Shown: piece after piece, positions 25,346-39,776 of the stretch
Layout: each line of letters starts with the position of its first letter
Numbering within the stretch: the first letter of the stretch is position 1
Source: Marchantia polymorpha subsp. ruderalis
Taxonomy: Eukaryota; Streptophyta; Marchantiopsida; Marchantiales; Marchantiaceae
Reading direction: 5' to 3'
Assembly: GCA_037833965.1 (NCBI GenBank)
Contig: AP031354.1
Span: 908,001-972,000 of the forward strand
DNA length: 64,000 nt
Program-made: the position numbers and the translations under genes
The notes under the pieces: generated by a model
Databases searched by the model: none
What the model was told of the DNA's origin: nothing
Seen by the model: only the letters and a program-made list of their open reading frames with translations

Positions 25346-25409
25346 ATTCTGCAATTGGAAAAACATGAGCAAATAAGTCATTGTTCTCATGTTTTTCCAA
25401 TCACAGAAT
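25346..25409. repeat. Imperfect hairpin, 24-bp arms
   Basis: 25346-25369 and 25386-25409 are reverse complements (core ATTGGAAAAACATGAG) with two mismatches and a 16-base loop. A 126-codon frame of unknown meaning (25381-25761) starts inside it. Confidence 0.8.
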
Positions 25410-28400
25410 AATGGACACCTCTCAACATGTCTGGCAATCTGCATCAGAATCTCGTAGGGTCGAAGTGTATGAAGTTATAGAGTCGTACGAAAGGGCGAAG
25501 AGGAAATGGATCCAAGTGATAGTGCAAAAAGGATGCGAAGACCCCACCCAAAAGGTCGCAATTCCTGAAAAGAGCTTTGGGATCTCAAACACAACTCAAG
25601 CCTTGGGAACTACATGTGGAACTACTCAAGCAACTACGGAAAGCCATTATCACCTCCCACATTGTGGGCTCTTTGGTCCCACCACTTCACTCCCCTTTAG
25701 ACTGTACAAACTGAAACATCACAGCAGACACGACAAAATTCCGGTATACTCCAAAAGATAACAAGAAAATTATGATCCTACGGAACCTCATATAGATCAG
25801 ATCAAATAGTATCTAAGGGTGAATTACTAATTGTTTATGCACGCACCATACGTACCACGCCTATGACTCGCACACACAGTAGAACTTCAGTGAAAATAGT
25901 TGCCCTCGGTTGAGCTTGTGTTTCCCAGGTATATATTTTGAATATATTGCATACGATGCGCACCATCAGACGCCTATGAATTGACAGGTCGACACTGAAA
26001 AGCTCTTTGCTTTAATCAGGTGGCTTGGGTTCTTTGTATAATCTTGTTGTTGACTTTTTCAGTTTAAAAAGGTAAAGACTTTATTGTACCGACGAAAGTG
26101 AAACGTCAGTAAGTGAAAGAAAGAATAAGTGACTGCAAGTAGACCAATGGTGTGGCTCTTGGCCTGGTACCCTTTCCTGCAAGGCTTAATTCCGATTGCT
26201 CTCTGGACTCTTCTCGTGGATAGGGAACTTGTTTTGTGTCAAACTAGTGATGAGCATAGACAAATCTTCATCAAAAAATGAACTTAATGTTTCCCAAGAC
26301 AAGATCAGTTCACAACTGTATGCTACGGTGACAATCTTGTGAGAATTTTCATGAGCATCTCTCTATACATGATTTTCATATCACTTGGTCGCAATCCACA
26401 CTATGCCTAAAAAAGTTTGTTATTTTGTGAGAAAGTTCTGAGTTTTTTTATCAAGCATCTTCCTGCTGATTACTTGCAAGTCGCTTGGTCACAATTTGTT
26501 CAATCACTAATTTTTACTGTTGCCTTCTGAGATTCCCACTTGATGTACACAAAGTGTGTATCCATCTGAATTTTTATTCAGACTGATAAACACTTTTTGT
26601 ACATGAATTAGAAATTTTTACATGAATATTAAATGACTTAGAAATTATTGTCACAAAGAAATAACCCAGCTCTATTGTGCCACTTTTTCAGGCTTTCTTG
26701 ATACCTACAATGGCGTACTGACGTTGCTTTATTCTAAAAACACTTGAGCTTTTGGCACAAAAACACTTTTCTGCCTCTCATGAGTTGAAGATCTGAAATA
26801 AATAATTTCTGCATCACCAACCATATACGAATCTTTTTCTCGCTAAATCTCAAACTTGGACGATAAGATCTTGTACAGACTTCAAACTGATTCAGTAAGG
26901 ACATCCTTGTATTCTAGTGTGAAGTATTTCAGACCCAGAAATAGTTTAATCTACTCGTTATCCACTGATATTTAGATGTTAATCATTTTACTCATCTTAG
27001 CGTTGAGTTTAGAGAGCTACAGTACAAATACAACACCAATATATAAGAATTTTTTCAAACAAATCATGCTCAAACAAGTTTCAAATCTTTGAAGTTATTT
27101 ATTATGGTTTATTAGTTTACAAATTTGCACCTACAGTTGGCATCTATAGTAAAAGTAAACGTCCAGTATATCAAAAAGCTGTCTTATATCAAGACCTCGC
27201 TTAAAGATTGAATAATATAAAATTATTAATGAATAAAATTAATTTATATTTTTTTGTAGATCCCTTGGATTATCTTCTAAACAATCACTTCATCATTAAA
27301 TTCTATACATAACCCTCTAAATATCAATATCATCACAAATCGTAATGCTATATTTATGTTTCTCTTTGTAGAAAATATGTCTATAAATGTCTTATGTCAA
27401 CAAAATTTTGTGATATTTTATATCAATATTTTCAAATTTTATTTATAAATTAAATATTGCATCCTGCAATTCTAAATTCATACACTTTAAGCTACTAACC
27501 AAACAAATTTCCACTCAAGCCAAAATATCATAGCTTATTTTTAATTTTGTGCTGAAATTCAAAAGTAAAACGTTAATCAAAGCTAAAAATCATGGAGCCT
27601 TGGATTAACAAAATTTCAGAGTTTTCTTTCCGGTCTGGGCTACACGGTCAGTAATATATGAAAGCACTTTCTAAAGTAACGGAAAATAGAATTTAACATA
27701 CCGCCAGCCAGAGAAAAGGGATTAACACAAAGTGCTGGGCTTTACTTTATCCTTGAGAGATGTACTTGGAACAAAATTTTCTTCTCATGAGTGATTTAGT
27801 TTCAATGTGTCAGTAAACTTGTAAGAATGACTGAATAGGAAGAGTTAATGTTTTGTTTCTCTTTTACATATGTGCATATTTGTAAAACAAAAACATCTTT
27901 CATTTTAAAAGATCAACATATGAATCTCAATCTTATTTGAAATATCCCCAAACATTGCAGTTCACAATTTTTTCTGTAAAAGTTCTATTTGACTTTAAAC
28001 ATTTTTTTAGTTTTCATGTTTATTTTTCTAATGAGATATAAAATTTTTAAAATAGATGTAATTGCAAGAAATATATCTCATTTCTTTAACTAAAATTCAA
28101 ATAGAAAAATATTTTTAAATATCACATAAAATGTTCATTTACTATAAAAATCATATCTTAAAATCAAATTAAGTTTTTCCTCTCTTTTTCTTATTACTAT
28201 AAGATCAGAGTGATTTACTTTTCTAGAAGATTAACAAGTAAGTTAAAATATATTTTAAATATAGAGAGTTCAATGTCGATCGATGTCAATGATGAATTAT
28301 AGTCAACTAAGGAACAATGATATAACTATAACAGAAACTTTGACTTGCACATGATTTGGATAAAGTATTTAAATATCACATCCAAATATATAACTAGAAT

Positions 28401-29028
28401 AAATCAAATTCAAAATGAGAAAATGGACATATTCTCCCCTTGAATACAATTGATACAATTGATTTGACACAATAGATTAAACTGATCAGCAATTAAAAAT
28501 TTTGATGTAATCAATTTTTGCATATGGAATAATCCCTATGATGATGTAAGGTAACTTACTTTTATGATGATTAAAGGAAAAATGAAGTTAGTTATGAAGA
28601 TAAGCATAGGAGGACTACGAGTCCTTCTAAAGATTTGCCGACCCTCCTAAGTTCTCTAAAGTATATGTAAAATGCTTTAGATTCCATTCTTGTCATTCAT
28701 GTCCCTATGCAAGACAAAATAATTTTGATGTATATCTAAAAGATCTCCAATGCCCCAAAAATTCCTTCACAACGTCTACAGATTCTGAAATGTGACGATT
28801 TCAAACTGGTGTAGACAAATATTACAATTGAAAGGTGAACAATGTTGCATGAAAATGGCTAACAAGTTGCATTTAGATTTCTCGATAGCAATCAACCTCA
28901 TTTCCTTAGTGTACTTGTCCATCGCGAGAACCCCACTCAAATCTAATACCTAAAAAATTGACGACAAGAATTTCCAATCTTAGTAATTTGGCCTTCAGCT
29001 AATCGTAGATAAATATATTTCAGCATTC
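25410..29028. other. AT-rich, no gene recognised
   Basis: Low-complexity AT-rich sequence, especially 26.9-28.5 kb. The only longer frame is the tail of the one at 25381-25761, of unknown meaning. Nothing else is supportable. Confidence 0.5.
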
Positions 29029-32000
29029 TTGTTTTCAAGTTTTGGTGAAAAAACCACTGAGTTCGAACTCGATATAGTGGATGAGTTCCTACATTGCGAT
29101 TTCACCGGGGCAATAAAAGATAATTCATATTTTAAAAGAGGAGGAAGAACTGCTCCGAATCTGTGGCCATCTTCGTTCGTTGTAACTTCTTGTACGAGGT
29201 TCAGAGAGAAAAAAGGAGAATTGTTGGAGATGAAGGATCACACGGCTTGTGAAACAGTGAGGATACAAAGGTACGGGGTATCCATCTTGAGGTTTTGACG
29301 AGGGAATGGATAACTCGTTGAAAGCACATCTTCTATCATGGCCTAATCTGCTCGTTGCGTGGCCAACTACATGGGTCTGGTTTTGGAGTTCTTCAACATA
29401 AGGTATACGTTTTTTCCAATCATGGCTCCTTATTTCCTGAGAACTAGTGTGTGTGCCCAAGTATTCAGGATGTCCGGTTGTTGCAAGGTGGATGTGCACC
29501 TACGAGGCCATCATAAGAACTGTACATGGCATGCGTGGTTGAGCTGGAGTGCACATAAAATAGATCGATCTACACTTACATTCGACATCATGTCAACTCC
29601 TACTCTCAAGGCTCTAATCTTCTTTCACAAGTTTCTCTGAATCGTCTGACTTAAGCATAGGAGAATATGCTCGTCCTGCGCTAGATCAATGCATAAAATC
29701 AACCATTGTTATCGAAAAAACAGGTTGAAGATTGTTGAATACATGTCCATCTAAGTGAGTGCGTTTATACCATCTCAAATTTTTTCTGTAGACCAGCGAT
29801 CAATCAACATGGAGATGAAGAGACCAGCTATCCGTAGGCTGTGCAATGCCAAGATGTGTTCCACAAGTGTTCACTGTCTACCGTAGACGTTATGTAAATC
29901 GGCAACTAACTGTTAAAGTGAAGAACGGATGAGAATCACAAAATCTCACCTCGAAATGAAAGCGGAAGCAAAAGACAACCGCAGTCGTAAAGGCTGCAAC
30001 CTTTCAGTTGAATGTGAAATCACCAGTAGGTTCGGCGGAAATGTTCATCTACTCCTTTGATTCTTGATACCGAGAATATGATTTCGAGACTCGCATATGC
30101 CATTGGCATCAGCAGCCCGGAATTATCACCCTGTCAACCCCGGTTACACATGTCCACCAGGACTGTAGTGGAGATTAGTGAGCCTGTAACCCTCGTCCGG
30201 TCAGGAGCGATGAAGCAACACGTGGCAAGACGAGAAGAGCAGATCGCGAAGTCGCTAGGACCGTCTGCAAGGCGGGCAGAACCATCTCAGCTGGGCAGAG
30301 AAGGCGGGAGCTCCCGTGAGTATCCCGCCTTAATTTGTAATGAGAACTTGCTAGAAGAACCTGGCGGTAGGCCCGCCTTTGACAGGTAAGAGGGAGCGTG
30401 TGATACAAGAACGTCTCCGAGAGAAGCGATGGGTCTCGGTAGAAGAACCTGCCGTTTGCGCTTCTTGGTGCTTGAGCGAAATCTTGCTACGAGAACGTCG
30501 CAGAGGCGACCGTTTGTTCTTGAAGAGAGCAGGCCTTCGAGCGTACGTTAGAACCCTGCTCATGACCAGGAAGTGCTCGACACTAACCGCGAGTTTTGTC
30601 TGCGGCGTTGAGTTAGGTACAGTACATGAGCAAAGCGACGAAAGACGCCAAAGCTCGTCTAATTTGGCGTCGTATATCTCTAGCCTGGGATGACCACAGG
30701 AGCAGGTAGAGTTCCAACTCGTGACGAGTTTTGGTGGAACCATGGTTTCGGAGAAAGTTTATCTACAGTATTAAGATTAGACATTAAACCAAGCATGTAA
30801 GTAGGAGGAGCTCGTACGCTTCTTAGCGCAAGTTCTCACTACACGACAGCTATGCGAGCATAATAATCTCGAAAGATAGCCCAGATGGCAAAGAAAAAGG
30901 TGGATGTACAGAAACGAGCACTTGCCCCAGGTCCCGGTCGAGGGTCCCGTACTTCACTCACCCAAGGTCAAACATCTTTGGTGACTCTTTTAATAGAAAT
31001 AGAAATGGAGAAGAGAAAGAGAGAGAGAGTGTGTGTTTCATAGAATGACTCACGAAGACATTGTCATGGCCTTTTACGTAGGAAACCCCGGGAAATGGTT
31101 ACAAGTTAACATGCTGTCACTTGAAGATTCGTGCGATCGTAGGATGTTGCGATCTCCAAAAGGGCGACGTCAATGGCGCAGCCCTCTTGAGAACAGTACA
31201 GGCTTACAGGTTTACTCGCATCTGTACAGATCATATGAGCGTCATTAACAGGGACACGGAAATGCATAGTCGCAGTAAAAGCCAAAGGTGCAACAGTAAC
31301 GGTTAGACGTATCCAGTGGTCAACATGAAGTAACCGTTCTTACACCATCGCGAACTCGTTACAGTAGTGCGCAAGTCTGGGGAGGGTCAGAAGGCTCAGA
31401 GCCAACCAACGCACGCCTTTGACGGAGAAAAGTGCTCGTCACAGTAGGGTTTACTGACCTGGGGTTAGTGGCGGCTACAGCGGACCATGTGTGATAGCGG
31501 CGAGTGTACGTTGGAAACGGGAAGATGAATTTCGGGTGGTTAACTTGAGACAGGGAATAGAGAAAAAGGGTGGGGAAGGCACCATCAAGAAGCAAATGGG
31601 TGGAACCCAAGGGTGGTGAGGAGGGGCTAGGCCCTTAGATTGGGTGGTTAAGTTAAGCTACGTGATAAACAGGAGAGATTGTTACAAAGTTCTTGTGCAG
31701 GAATGATTGTCTGTTATTGGAACCGACATGCGGGGACCACAGAGTAACTACAGACAACCAGGAGATTTATATATCGTTGTGTTCTCGCTACTGTTCCGCC
31801 ACTTGTTCTTCTTGATGCCGAAACAATGTGCTGTGCTACGGCGTCAGATTTTGGTAAGGGGAGGATCTGAGCCATCGACTCTGCTGGCAACTTCTGTCCG
31901 CCTTTAGTCTGATGGACATTGTTTCTGACCAGGAATTCTCACTGAAGAACATACTGGGGGACTCCAGAGGGTACGACGGATTTGGGAATCTCGGCCGTAG

Positions 32001-32932
32001 ATCGAGTGAGATGGATTCTATCCTAGTCGTCAGGTGTGGTCTCGCCTAGTACGCCATCACCGTCGCGCTGTGCACGACGGAAACGTCAGCTTGAAAGATT
32101 CTCTTTTCACGGCGCACAATAACGGATCGACTCAGACCTGTGTCTCTCGTCTTTTGAGAGGAGGCCATGTGGGAGGGGTTGGCCAGGGTGGACGAATGAC
32201 CCCTCCGCTGATGTGGAGCATTATATCGCTTTCAAAGGCGTAGAACGAAAGTTCGTGTACATTGATGAAACACAGCGAGTAATCGGTAGCCACGTGGATA
32301 TATCTTTCCGATTGAGCTAATCAAACGCAGGCTTCACGAGAAAACCATTTTGGACGTCCGGGTTGTGCGTATGGTTGGTCGGCCGTACAGCTTGAGTTCG
32401 GCCATGACAGACGGCAATCATACTCGCTACTACCGGAAGCTCTGAGGCAGAACGAGGAAAGACGTGGCGGTAGTCTGTTCCATCGGTACGGTACGTTTGG
32501 GACTGGGTACCGGGTACAACAGGTCGCATCTAACTCGAGGGATAACTTGACACTGGTCACGTAACCTGAGATCGTCCCGCCACGGTTCGAACCGGCGCTT
32601 GGAGAGACGGTAGAAGGGGAGGGTATTCATCTGTGGCATTTCTCTCTGGCTCTTGGAAGTTTTCGGACGGGTGGAGCTCCCGATCGGAGGTCGTGTTGGA
32701 TTGGAGGGGATTGTATCATAACAGGTGGGAGATCGCAGGTTTCATAGTCGATTCGCTTGTTTGAGGGTGCAATTTGACAACATGGAGTTGGTGCAGTGAT
32801 GGTGAAGAATTTCTCGTTCGCTGACAATCTGGAAGGTAGGAGTCTAAGACGGGAGGCCGTTGGGATGGGCCTCGGGGTCGAGTGCGTGCGTTTCTGTGTT
32901 TGTCTGCGATTAATGTCGACAGGATGCTAATC
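29029..32932. other. GC-richer stretch of probable decayed repeats, no gene recognised
   Basis: Overlapping frames of 60-130 codons occur on both strands (for example 29125-29499 -, 30057-30389 +, 30351-30743 -), but none shows a domain and none can be joined convincingly. A (GA)n/(GT)n simple repeat lies near 31010-31040. The sequence may be the remains of a retroelement, but I found no paired LTRs. Confidence 0.4.
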
Positions 32933-33199
32933 ATGGATTCGTCTGTGAGCTCAGGATCTCAGATGTACGTACGAGTGCTTAATTTCATGTCTGTGTCGTT
33001 TGCCCGTGCAGAAGGGTAACGTTTAACATCATAAACTTTCCTCATCAGCGACGAGAAGGTTCTTCTCCGTCTTGCGAGAGAGCCTCCGAACTTCACTAAG
33101 GACAACTCAAGGACGTTGATTGGTCAGTTGTTGAGGTCGAGGAACGTGCTTTTGGGACATATCTTGAGGAACACGGGAATTTGGCTTAATCACCATTAA
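32933..33199 (+). CDS. Possible upstream exons before the ARM-like gene
   Basis: ATG at 32933 opens ten codons to AGAT|GTACGT at 32964. Joining to an AG at 33047-33048 continues the frame as IDEKVLLRLAREPPNFTKDN, then SRTLIGQLLRSRNVLLGHIL, to a TAA at 33197. The 84-base intron fits the size of others in the gene downstream. The segment SRTLIGQLLR resembles AGDLVGQLIRR in the next exon. A different donor in it (ATTG|GTCAGT) could join in frame to GAATCAAA just before the ATG at 33231 and extend the ARM-like protein. Coding-like but unproven. Confidence 0.25.
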
Positions 33200-33230
33200 A
33201 ACTTGACGCAAGTAGGTGACAGGAATCAAA

Positions 33231-35491
33231 ATGGCTGAAGAACTTGGAAACATGTCGACCGCCGAACTTGTGGAGATCTTCACAAGCAAGGGACTGAAGT
33301 CCCGGTCAGTTTCTGCCGGCGACCTGGTCGGTCAGCTTATCCGGAGAGCTCTGGGCGCCTTGCAGGTAATGGCACGACCGCTCTGATGTTTGGCTTTCAA
33401 TCCGTACACTCGTCCTACTGGTATGCATTGTCGGTCAATTCCCGGGACTAAATTCGTCCTTCCTGCCCGCGGGTTGCCGGGCAGCCGTGCTGTCCAGCGC
33501 TCGTTTGTTGAGTCCATGCTGAATCAGAAACTGTGATTCAATGTCTCGTGGCACCTTATTCCAGCAACATTACTCCGAACGTAACCGGAAAACATCAATT
33601 TTGGTGGTTTTGGCCGTTGGGTGTCATACTAGCGTGAGGCGAAGGTCGTCGCCATCGCCATCGCATCGGTGGTGCTCGCATGTTTCCTCCTCCCCTTTCC
33701 AATCTTTCTCTAAGTTCGATCTCTTCCGTGTCGCAGGAGCTGCAATCGTGCGAGGAGGAAGGCGATGATGATGTCAGCGAAGAAGCTCAAAACGAGCTCT
33801 CCGTGCTCTACCATGACCGCTGTTACTCCCAGCTCGTGGGCATGCTGAGTTCTGCAGGGTTAAGTGCTCGCGCGCTGGCTGGGGTTACTTACCTTCTTGC
33901 TCTCCTCACGGCAGGCAACTCTGACTATGCGGAGAACTTCAGGAGCAAGGTGCGTGGTGCTTTATCTTGCGTTTTGTGCTTTAAACTGCCATGGCTAGCC
34001 GATTCCGAACTCGGAAACGTTGTCTTGCGGGGGCGATTGCTGAAGTGTCCGTCCGTTCCTGCAGATGTTGAAAGGTTCTGGAGTTCTCCGTTTGGTGGCG
34101 CTTCTATCAGCTGAAAGTGTGTCAGTGCGCTTCAACGCTCTGCTGGTGCTCGGCAATCTGCTCCGTCATTGCCCGAGCGTTCAACGCGAAATCTTGAGGC
34201 TCGGCGGAGTCCGGAAGCTTGCGATGTTGTTCGAGCAAGCGGTGAGTTCGATCCTTCTGATTATCAATGGAAGTGGCTTTGGTCAATTGTTTGACTTCAT
34301 TCGTCAATGTGGGGTAGATCACGTGTATTTGGACTCTGTGCGGGGCTTGAACTCACTGGAGTCGGATAATGGCAGGTCGAGGAGCCTCAGCAGAACTTGT
34401 GCGCGGACGCATTTTTGCTCCTGTGCGATTCCGACATTCCAGAATTGTGCCAGGAGCTGTTGAAGATCGGTTCAGCTGCTTCCTTGCTAAAGTGGATTAA
34501 TAGTAGAACTAGTGAACGAGTAGCGAAGAAGGTATTTTTGTCCTCTATCGCCTCTTCCGTGGAAGCTGGATTCAACAGATTTGAGGGGTGTGGATTGTGC
34601 TCTTCACATTTTTCTGCTAAACGTTTCCACTGAACGATTGAAGCTTCATTCATGATCAGGCTGTAACATCCATCAACATCTTGTTGGAGAAGTCCGCCGC
34701 CGTACGGAGCGGAGTCCTCCAGCTCCAGCTGGTCGAGCCCCTACTGACAGTCGTAAAGCGTCGCACTTCAACGGAACTTTTGAAGGTGAGCCACTGCGAA
34801 ATGAAATTGGCTGAGTCTTATGTCGATGTACTTTTCCGTATGTTGGGAGCTTTTCCTTTCATACACAGCTCTAACACGGAAGCGTTTTTGCAGGCAACTT
34901 TACTGGTTCTGGAAAGTGTGTGCTGTAAAGAGGACAATGACCAGCATCGATCGAGCTTCATCGAACGCGGTGGCGTATCCGTGCTTTTGAAACTTCTGGG
35001 AGCCACCAATGATCGCGAACTTCTCGCCCAGGTCGTGCGAATGTTAACATCGCTTGCCAATCTGGATGCGAGAACTAAGCAGGAGGTTGTCAACAACGGA
35101 AGCTGTTTGCAGTTTTTACAGGAACTATTAATCGCCAACAATGGGGTTCGCCCTCAGATGCGTCCAAACTCTTCAAAAATTGTAGAGGCCGAACATCCGG
35201 AGCTTCTCCCACTGTCGAATGACTTGGTGGCCGCCATTCGTCTTCTCTTCCAGGTACACATCTATTTTGAATGCAGTACTCATAAGGCCAAAATAGTTGT
35301 TTCGAATTCCAAGTGTTTTACATCAACAGCGTATGTGTGCCGGTGACGTTGCTGTCAATCTTATTGTGTTTGTGCTAAATGATATGCAGACTTGCAACTC
35401 CAAGGCCCAACCAGGGAAGCGCATTGGAAATTGTGCACCTGTGTACCCGGTAGCAGCAGGCAGAGTCGCGGCGAAAGTAGGTGCGGATTAG
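33231..35491 (+). CDS. ARM-like helical-repeat protein, 7 exons
   Basis: The exons are 33231-33365, 33737-33949, 34065-34241, 34376-34531, 34660-34785, 34894-35253 and 35390-35491. All join in phase 0 at GT-AG sites and give 422 residues. From residue 65 on, leucine-rich helices repeat every 40-45 residues, for example VLRLVALLSAESVSVRFNAL, the glycine-hinged LRLGGVRKLAMLF, and FIERGGVSVLLKLL. This is the pattern of ARM/HEAT superhelical scaffolds such as HspBP1-like or armadillo proteins, which bind other proteins. An acidic linker CEEEGDDDVSEEA lies near 50-62. No signal peptide or membrane segment is seen. The C-terminus after the last helix is short and basic, so the gene may be truncated or its last exon mispredicted. 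The ATG at 33231 follows a stop five codons upstream in the same frame, but upstream exons are possible. The partner protein is unknown. Confidence 0.8.
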
Positions 35492-38400
35492 CTGTCACCG
35501 ATGTAAATCAGCGTGTGGGGGAGGGTGGCGGGGGTTCAATATCCATGTGAATACAAGATTGGGCCCCAAACTCAGGGGTTTTGTAAATGTAGCGACAATC
35601 TAAAGGGGTGAATTCACCGATGTGGATTAAGTGCAAATTGCAGGCACAGTGAACTCACTAGTAAAAAGAAAAGAAAGTAGATGGTTAGGGGATCGCTGGT
35701 ATCCAGCTAGAGTACACCTCCGAGTTTTTGAAGGAGGGGTGTGATGATAAGGGTATAGCAGCAAAGCTCTTCCCATCTTTTGTCGTGGGACCCTTCGTAT
35801 CATCTTGTAATCTGAAAATCCAAAAAAGTTGCAACGCTTTGTTGTTGTCATCAATCATTCTTTGAAATGTAAATAAGCTCCTGCTTGAAATTCAGGCTTC
35901 ATTCGCTGGTATTTCAAGTCTCACAAGTTGTGCTCAACTTGGCAGAGCAGAGCTTTTTGCGTTTTTGGATTGTGTGACAACTATTTGTCGCTCACACGCA
36001 TTCTCTTAAGCCGCTTTTTATTGTCCCGGCTCACAATTTCCCTATTTCCTTGTCTGTTGAGTATATCATAGTCTTCGGTCTCCAAATTGTGCATGGATAC
36101 ACATTCATGCTAAAGTGTTTGAACGAAATATCATGTTCCTAGTCAACTGTCTTATGTTGTTTCGTTTCGATCAGAATTCAAGTATTACTACTCTCGACAT
36201 GTCTCCGAGCTGCATACGGAGCAAGAGAATTTTGCTCTGTTGGTCTGATTTCTGTTTCGGGAATAGAATAGACTATACACACTGAAGCGTTTGATGTCTT
36301 ATGTCCATGTTAGCAGGTCCAACAGCAAACTCAAATCACGACTGAGCCACGCACAAATTGTGCAAATCTGCAAGAGGAAGGGAAGATGGACGCGCGTTGC
36401 CGTTTTCGGGGAATAAAATTGTAGATTTATCCACTTCACTATACGGTAGATTTCTGTCTACTTTGGAAGATTATTTCCATCTGTAACATGAAAACTCAAC
36501 AATCTATCACTTCAGTCGAAGAGTAAGGGTGTGTGCAAATCGCTTTCATTTCCCATTCTGACAATCTCACGTGCGATGTATATGTACGATGAACAGGTCT
36601 GAAAACGTCATACGATAACTGATACGGTTAAGAAATCACCCTACGTTTCCTCGTTGGCAATTGCAGACGTGAGTTCGAACCAGATGAAAGACCAACCTTA
36701 GTCGGAACGTTTGACCACGCCGGGAAGAAGTCTAACTAGAAGCTCTCACTGAACATACATCTACCCTTCGGACTCGAGGGACAAAGTAGGTGACTATGTG
36801 TTATCTAGCGAATGCAATCCAAAACTGTTGGTCAGCTCGTTATTATTCGGGATAACCTGTTCAGCGACCGGTCTGTCCAAACGCCCCGAACTACGCGTTG
36901 TGAGCGACGTATAGTCTGGAAAGTATGGCGGAATATCTGAACGTAGTTGCGCATGAGGCAGAGGATCCGGGATCATCTAGCACTAAACTAACCAGGTCTT
37001 CCAAGGGACAGAGACTTTTCTCAATCGCTCCAAAGCTTACGGAATCATCATGGACTATATATAGAGGAGGGCATACCCAGCTTCTCGATCCCTCTAGTAC
37101 TTTGGCGACAGACGTATCGGCGCTCGGACAGATTTGACTGGAGTGCCGGTACTCGACACGTGCTCCTGACGCCTAGCAGCCAAGCTCCACCGCTGCTTGA
37201 TTACATCACCACGAGTCTCGAGTTTACCTCTGCGGATTAGCTCCGCGTCACCTTTCATAAATTACATTGCACGGTCACGGAGTCGGCCGGTTGGATAAAC
37301 GCGAAGCATTTGTCGGTTGCAGGTGATTGTATCCCATCGGACTGCGATGGGCCAAAGGCTTCATGCAGTCTGCGACCCCTTCCCGGTAAAAAAAATAATC
37401 ACGCGTTGGCTCTTCTCGTACCTGGACATGACCTCGTCCTAAATCGGATGAACATTCGGAGAATAGTTAAATGTTTTTACTCGATGTGGGCAATTTGCCA
37501 GAGGTGGGTCCCACGAAAGGTGTTGGCGACTGTCACGATACTCTACTGTGAACTGAATCGGAGAGCTGAGACCGTATCTGTTTAAGAGTTCACGTGGCCG
37601 GTCGTACAGTCCGACCCGAGGTCCGACAGAAGTTGTATCCAGAGAGCAAACGCTAGAATGTACTCGGGAGGTGTCGTCGACATTTCATGACGATCAGTTC
37701 CATGTTTATGAGCTGTCTCGAGACGAGAACATGCAGTTCCGGCAGGTTATCGATGATTTACCTCATTCAATGAAAAAATTACTGTGGTTCATGATGAGAG
37801 GCTCAGACCAAGAGTGAGGATAACGAAGAAAAACGCCTTTATCGGAGAGCTTTGTCGAGTGATGATTAATGGCCCATAACACGCGTGTATTCTACAGACA
37901 GCTTAACCAGCTTGGGCATGTTCGTTACCACGTGTGTTCTACATGCATTTTACCCCCTGCTCTAGCTGCACACAGACAGTACATAACTCACTCCTTCCTG
38001 TACATGCGGCACGTATGTGAACAGCCTGAACTTGGGCAATCACTGTGTGGTGTACACGCATATTCAGGCATTGCGAACTGAAAAAGACCATGGTTGAGTC
38101 ACCAGGCGATTCTATACGTACCAAACTTCATCCTCAACTTTGAGACACATCACAAATATGCAAACGCCATCGGTTACAAACAAACGACTTACTGAACACA
38201 ACTCCTCACAACATATCTTTGTAACCTCAGTCATAGTGAAACTGAATTTTGTCGGTTGTTTCAGTTAAACTCGTCACCCATCGAGGAAGATGAATCATCA
38301 ATTTATATGGAATTTTGTCGAAGGGAAGATCAGTAATCATCATGTCTGCTACAATAACATGTTTTTTCAGAATCAAGTATAGGGTTGTTCTAACTACGAC

Positions 38401-39776
38401 GTCGATTTATCACTAGTCAACTAATGAAGGACAAGACATACCAGCTCTAATTCCACTAAACATGGTGGCTAGATATTATAAGTGACTACTTTGGGTTCCA
38501 AACTTAACGGAGATTAGTATCACTAGACAGTTAGTTAACGTGACGCGATTATTAAGAAAAATGCATAGAGAATAAGACATAAAGGATAAAGAAAGTATCT
38601 TTCAAAAAGTGGAATATTATGTTGCAAGGTGAATCCGTCGAGTATAGCGCTAATTTATGGAGTTTTCTCTCCATTAATACAAAACCTAGTCAGCAAATCT
38701 GACCAGACGTAGTTGGGATATTGCTCAAATGATTGGCGGCCTGGATAGCATCATTTATCGAATTATTATGCATTATTATGAATTATCAATCATATCATAT
38801 ATCTCTTCACTTGGAAATGACAACGAAGATGAATGAGTAGTAGAAAAGCTTTAGTCCATCTGGACCTATTCTCCTCGAGGTTGGCAGTTTTTGGTAAACA
38901 CACCAAATGTACATCCAATTTTAGCACAGGTGCGACGGGTTTGGTGACAAACATCTTCCATCGACAAGAGAAGCTTTCCTTGACCTCTGTCAGGGGGTCT
39001 CGATATTTCTCTTTGGAATTTAGGTACATGGCATTTACATGGTTGAATTATATTACAGGACGTAGAATTTATCTCTGCTGTACATTGTAACTTTCTTTGT
39101 GCTGAACTCGACCAGAAAGAACTGAGAGAACTCCTCTTACTGTTTCGCGAACTTTGGGTCGGTGCCCTAGAGAAGAAATGATCTCGTAGAAAATATTGAA
39201 ATGCACATAGAAATTCACTTGATTTTGCATGCCTCGTCTTATAAGCAGTGACACTTGTGCAGTGGTTTAATGGCGTTGTTCGTCACCATACTCATTTGTC
39301 GAAAAGCAGAGTACGAAACTTATGTTTCTTTAGTTTCGCACTATATGACCAAGATTCATTCTCATTCAATCACCCAAAATGGATAAATTTTTGTGATAAC
39401 AGAACTACACAAGATCACTATCTTCAATGAGTATGCATTTTTAAAAATCAGAACATCAGAAGTGGGCTTTGAGAAAAAACCCTAGACGTTCTTTCTACAA
39501 GTGGAAGGTCCACTCTAGACTGATCCTGGTTTGATTCAGTTCTTTGGGAGCTTTCAACTTTTCGTCATCCGGTTAAATGACGTTCATCGTAACTAACCAG
39601 AGTTCGACGATGTTGCTGGCCTTAAAAGTATGACAGCTCAGGCTGTAAAAAAAAAGGCTCAAACCTCGGGTTACTTAGGGATAACGCGATCGTTAGTGTG
39701 TTTCTGAAAGAAATTCCACGGCTGAAGGCTATGGTTTGTAAGTTGGTTAGTGGAACTTATATTACTCAGCAAGCAT
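35492..39776. other. 3' flank of the ARM-like gene, then no gene recognised
   Basis: Up to about 36.3 kb this could include the 3' UTR. After that, short frames only (36925-37137, 37310-37585 and 38833-39090 on +), none recognisable. The composition suggests old repeats. Confidence 0.4.

Noticed and set aside
30057-30743. Overlapping frames on both strands as a possible gene
   Set aside because: No domain, no consistent splice sites and similar length on both strands; more like GC-rich repeat DNA.
39640-39700. Resemblance of GGTTACTTAGGGATAACGCG to large-subunit rRNA domain V, suggesting organelle DNA
   Set aside because: The match is short, has several gaps and does not extend to the conserved flanks.
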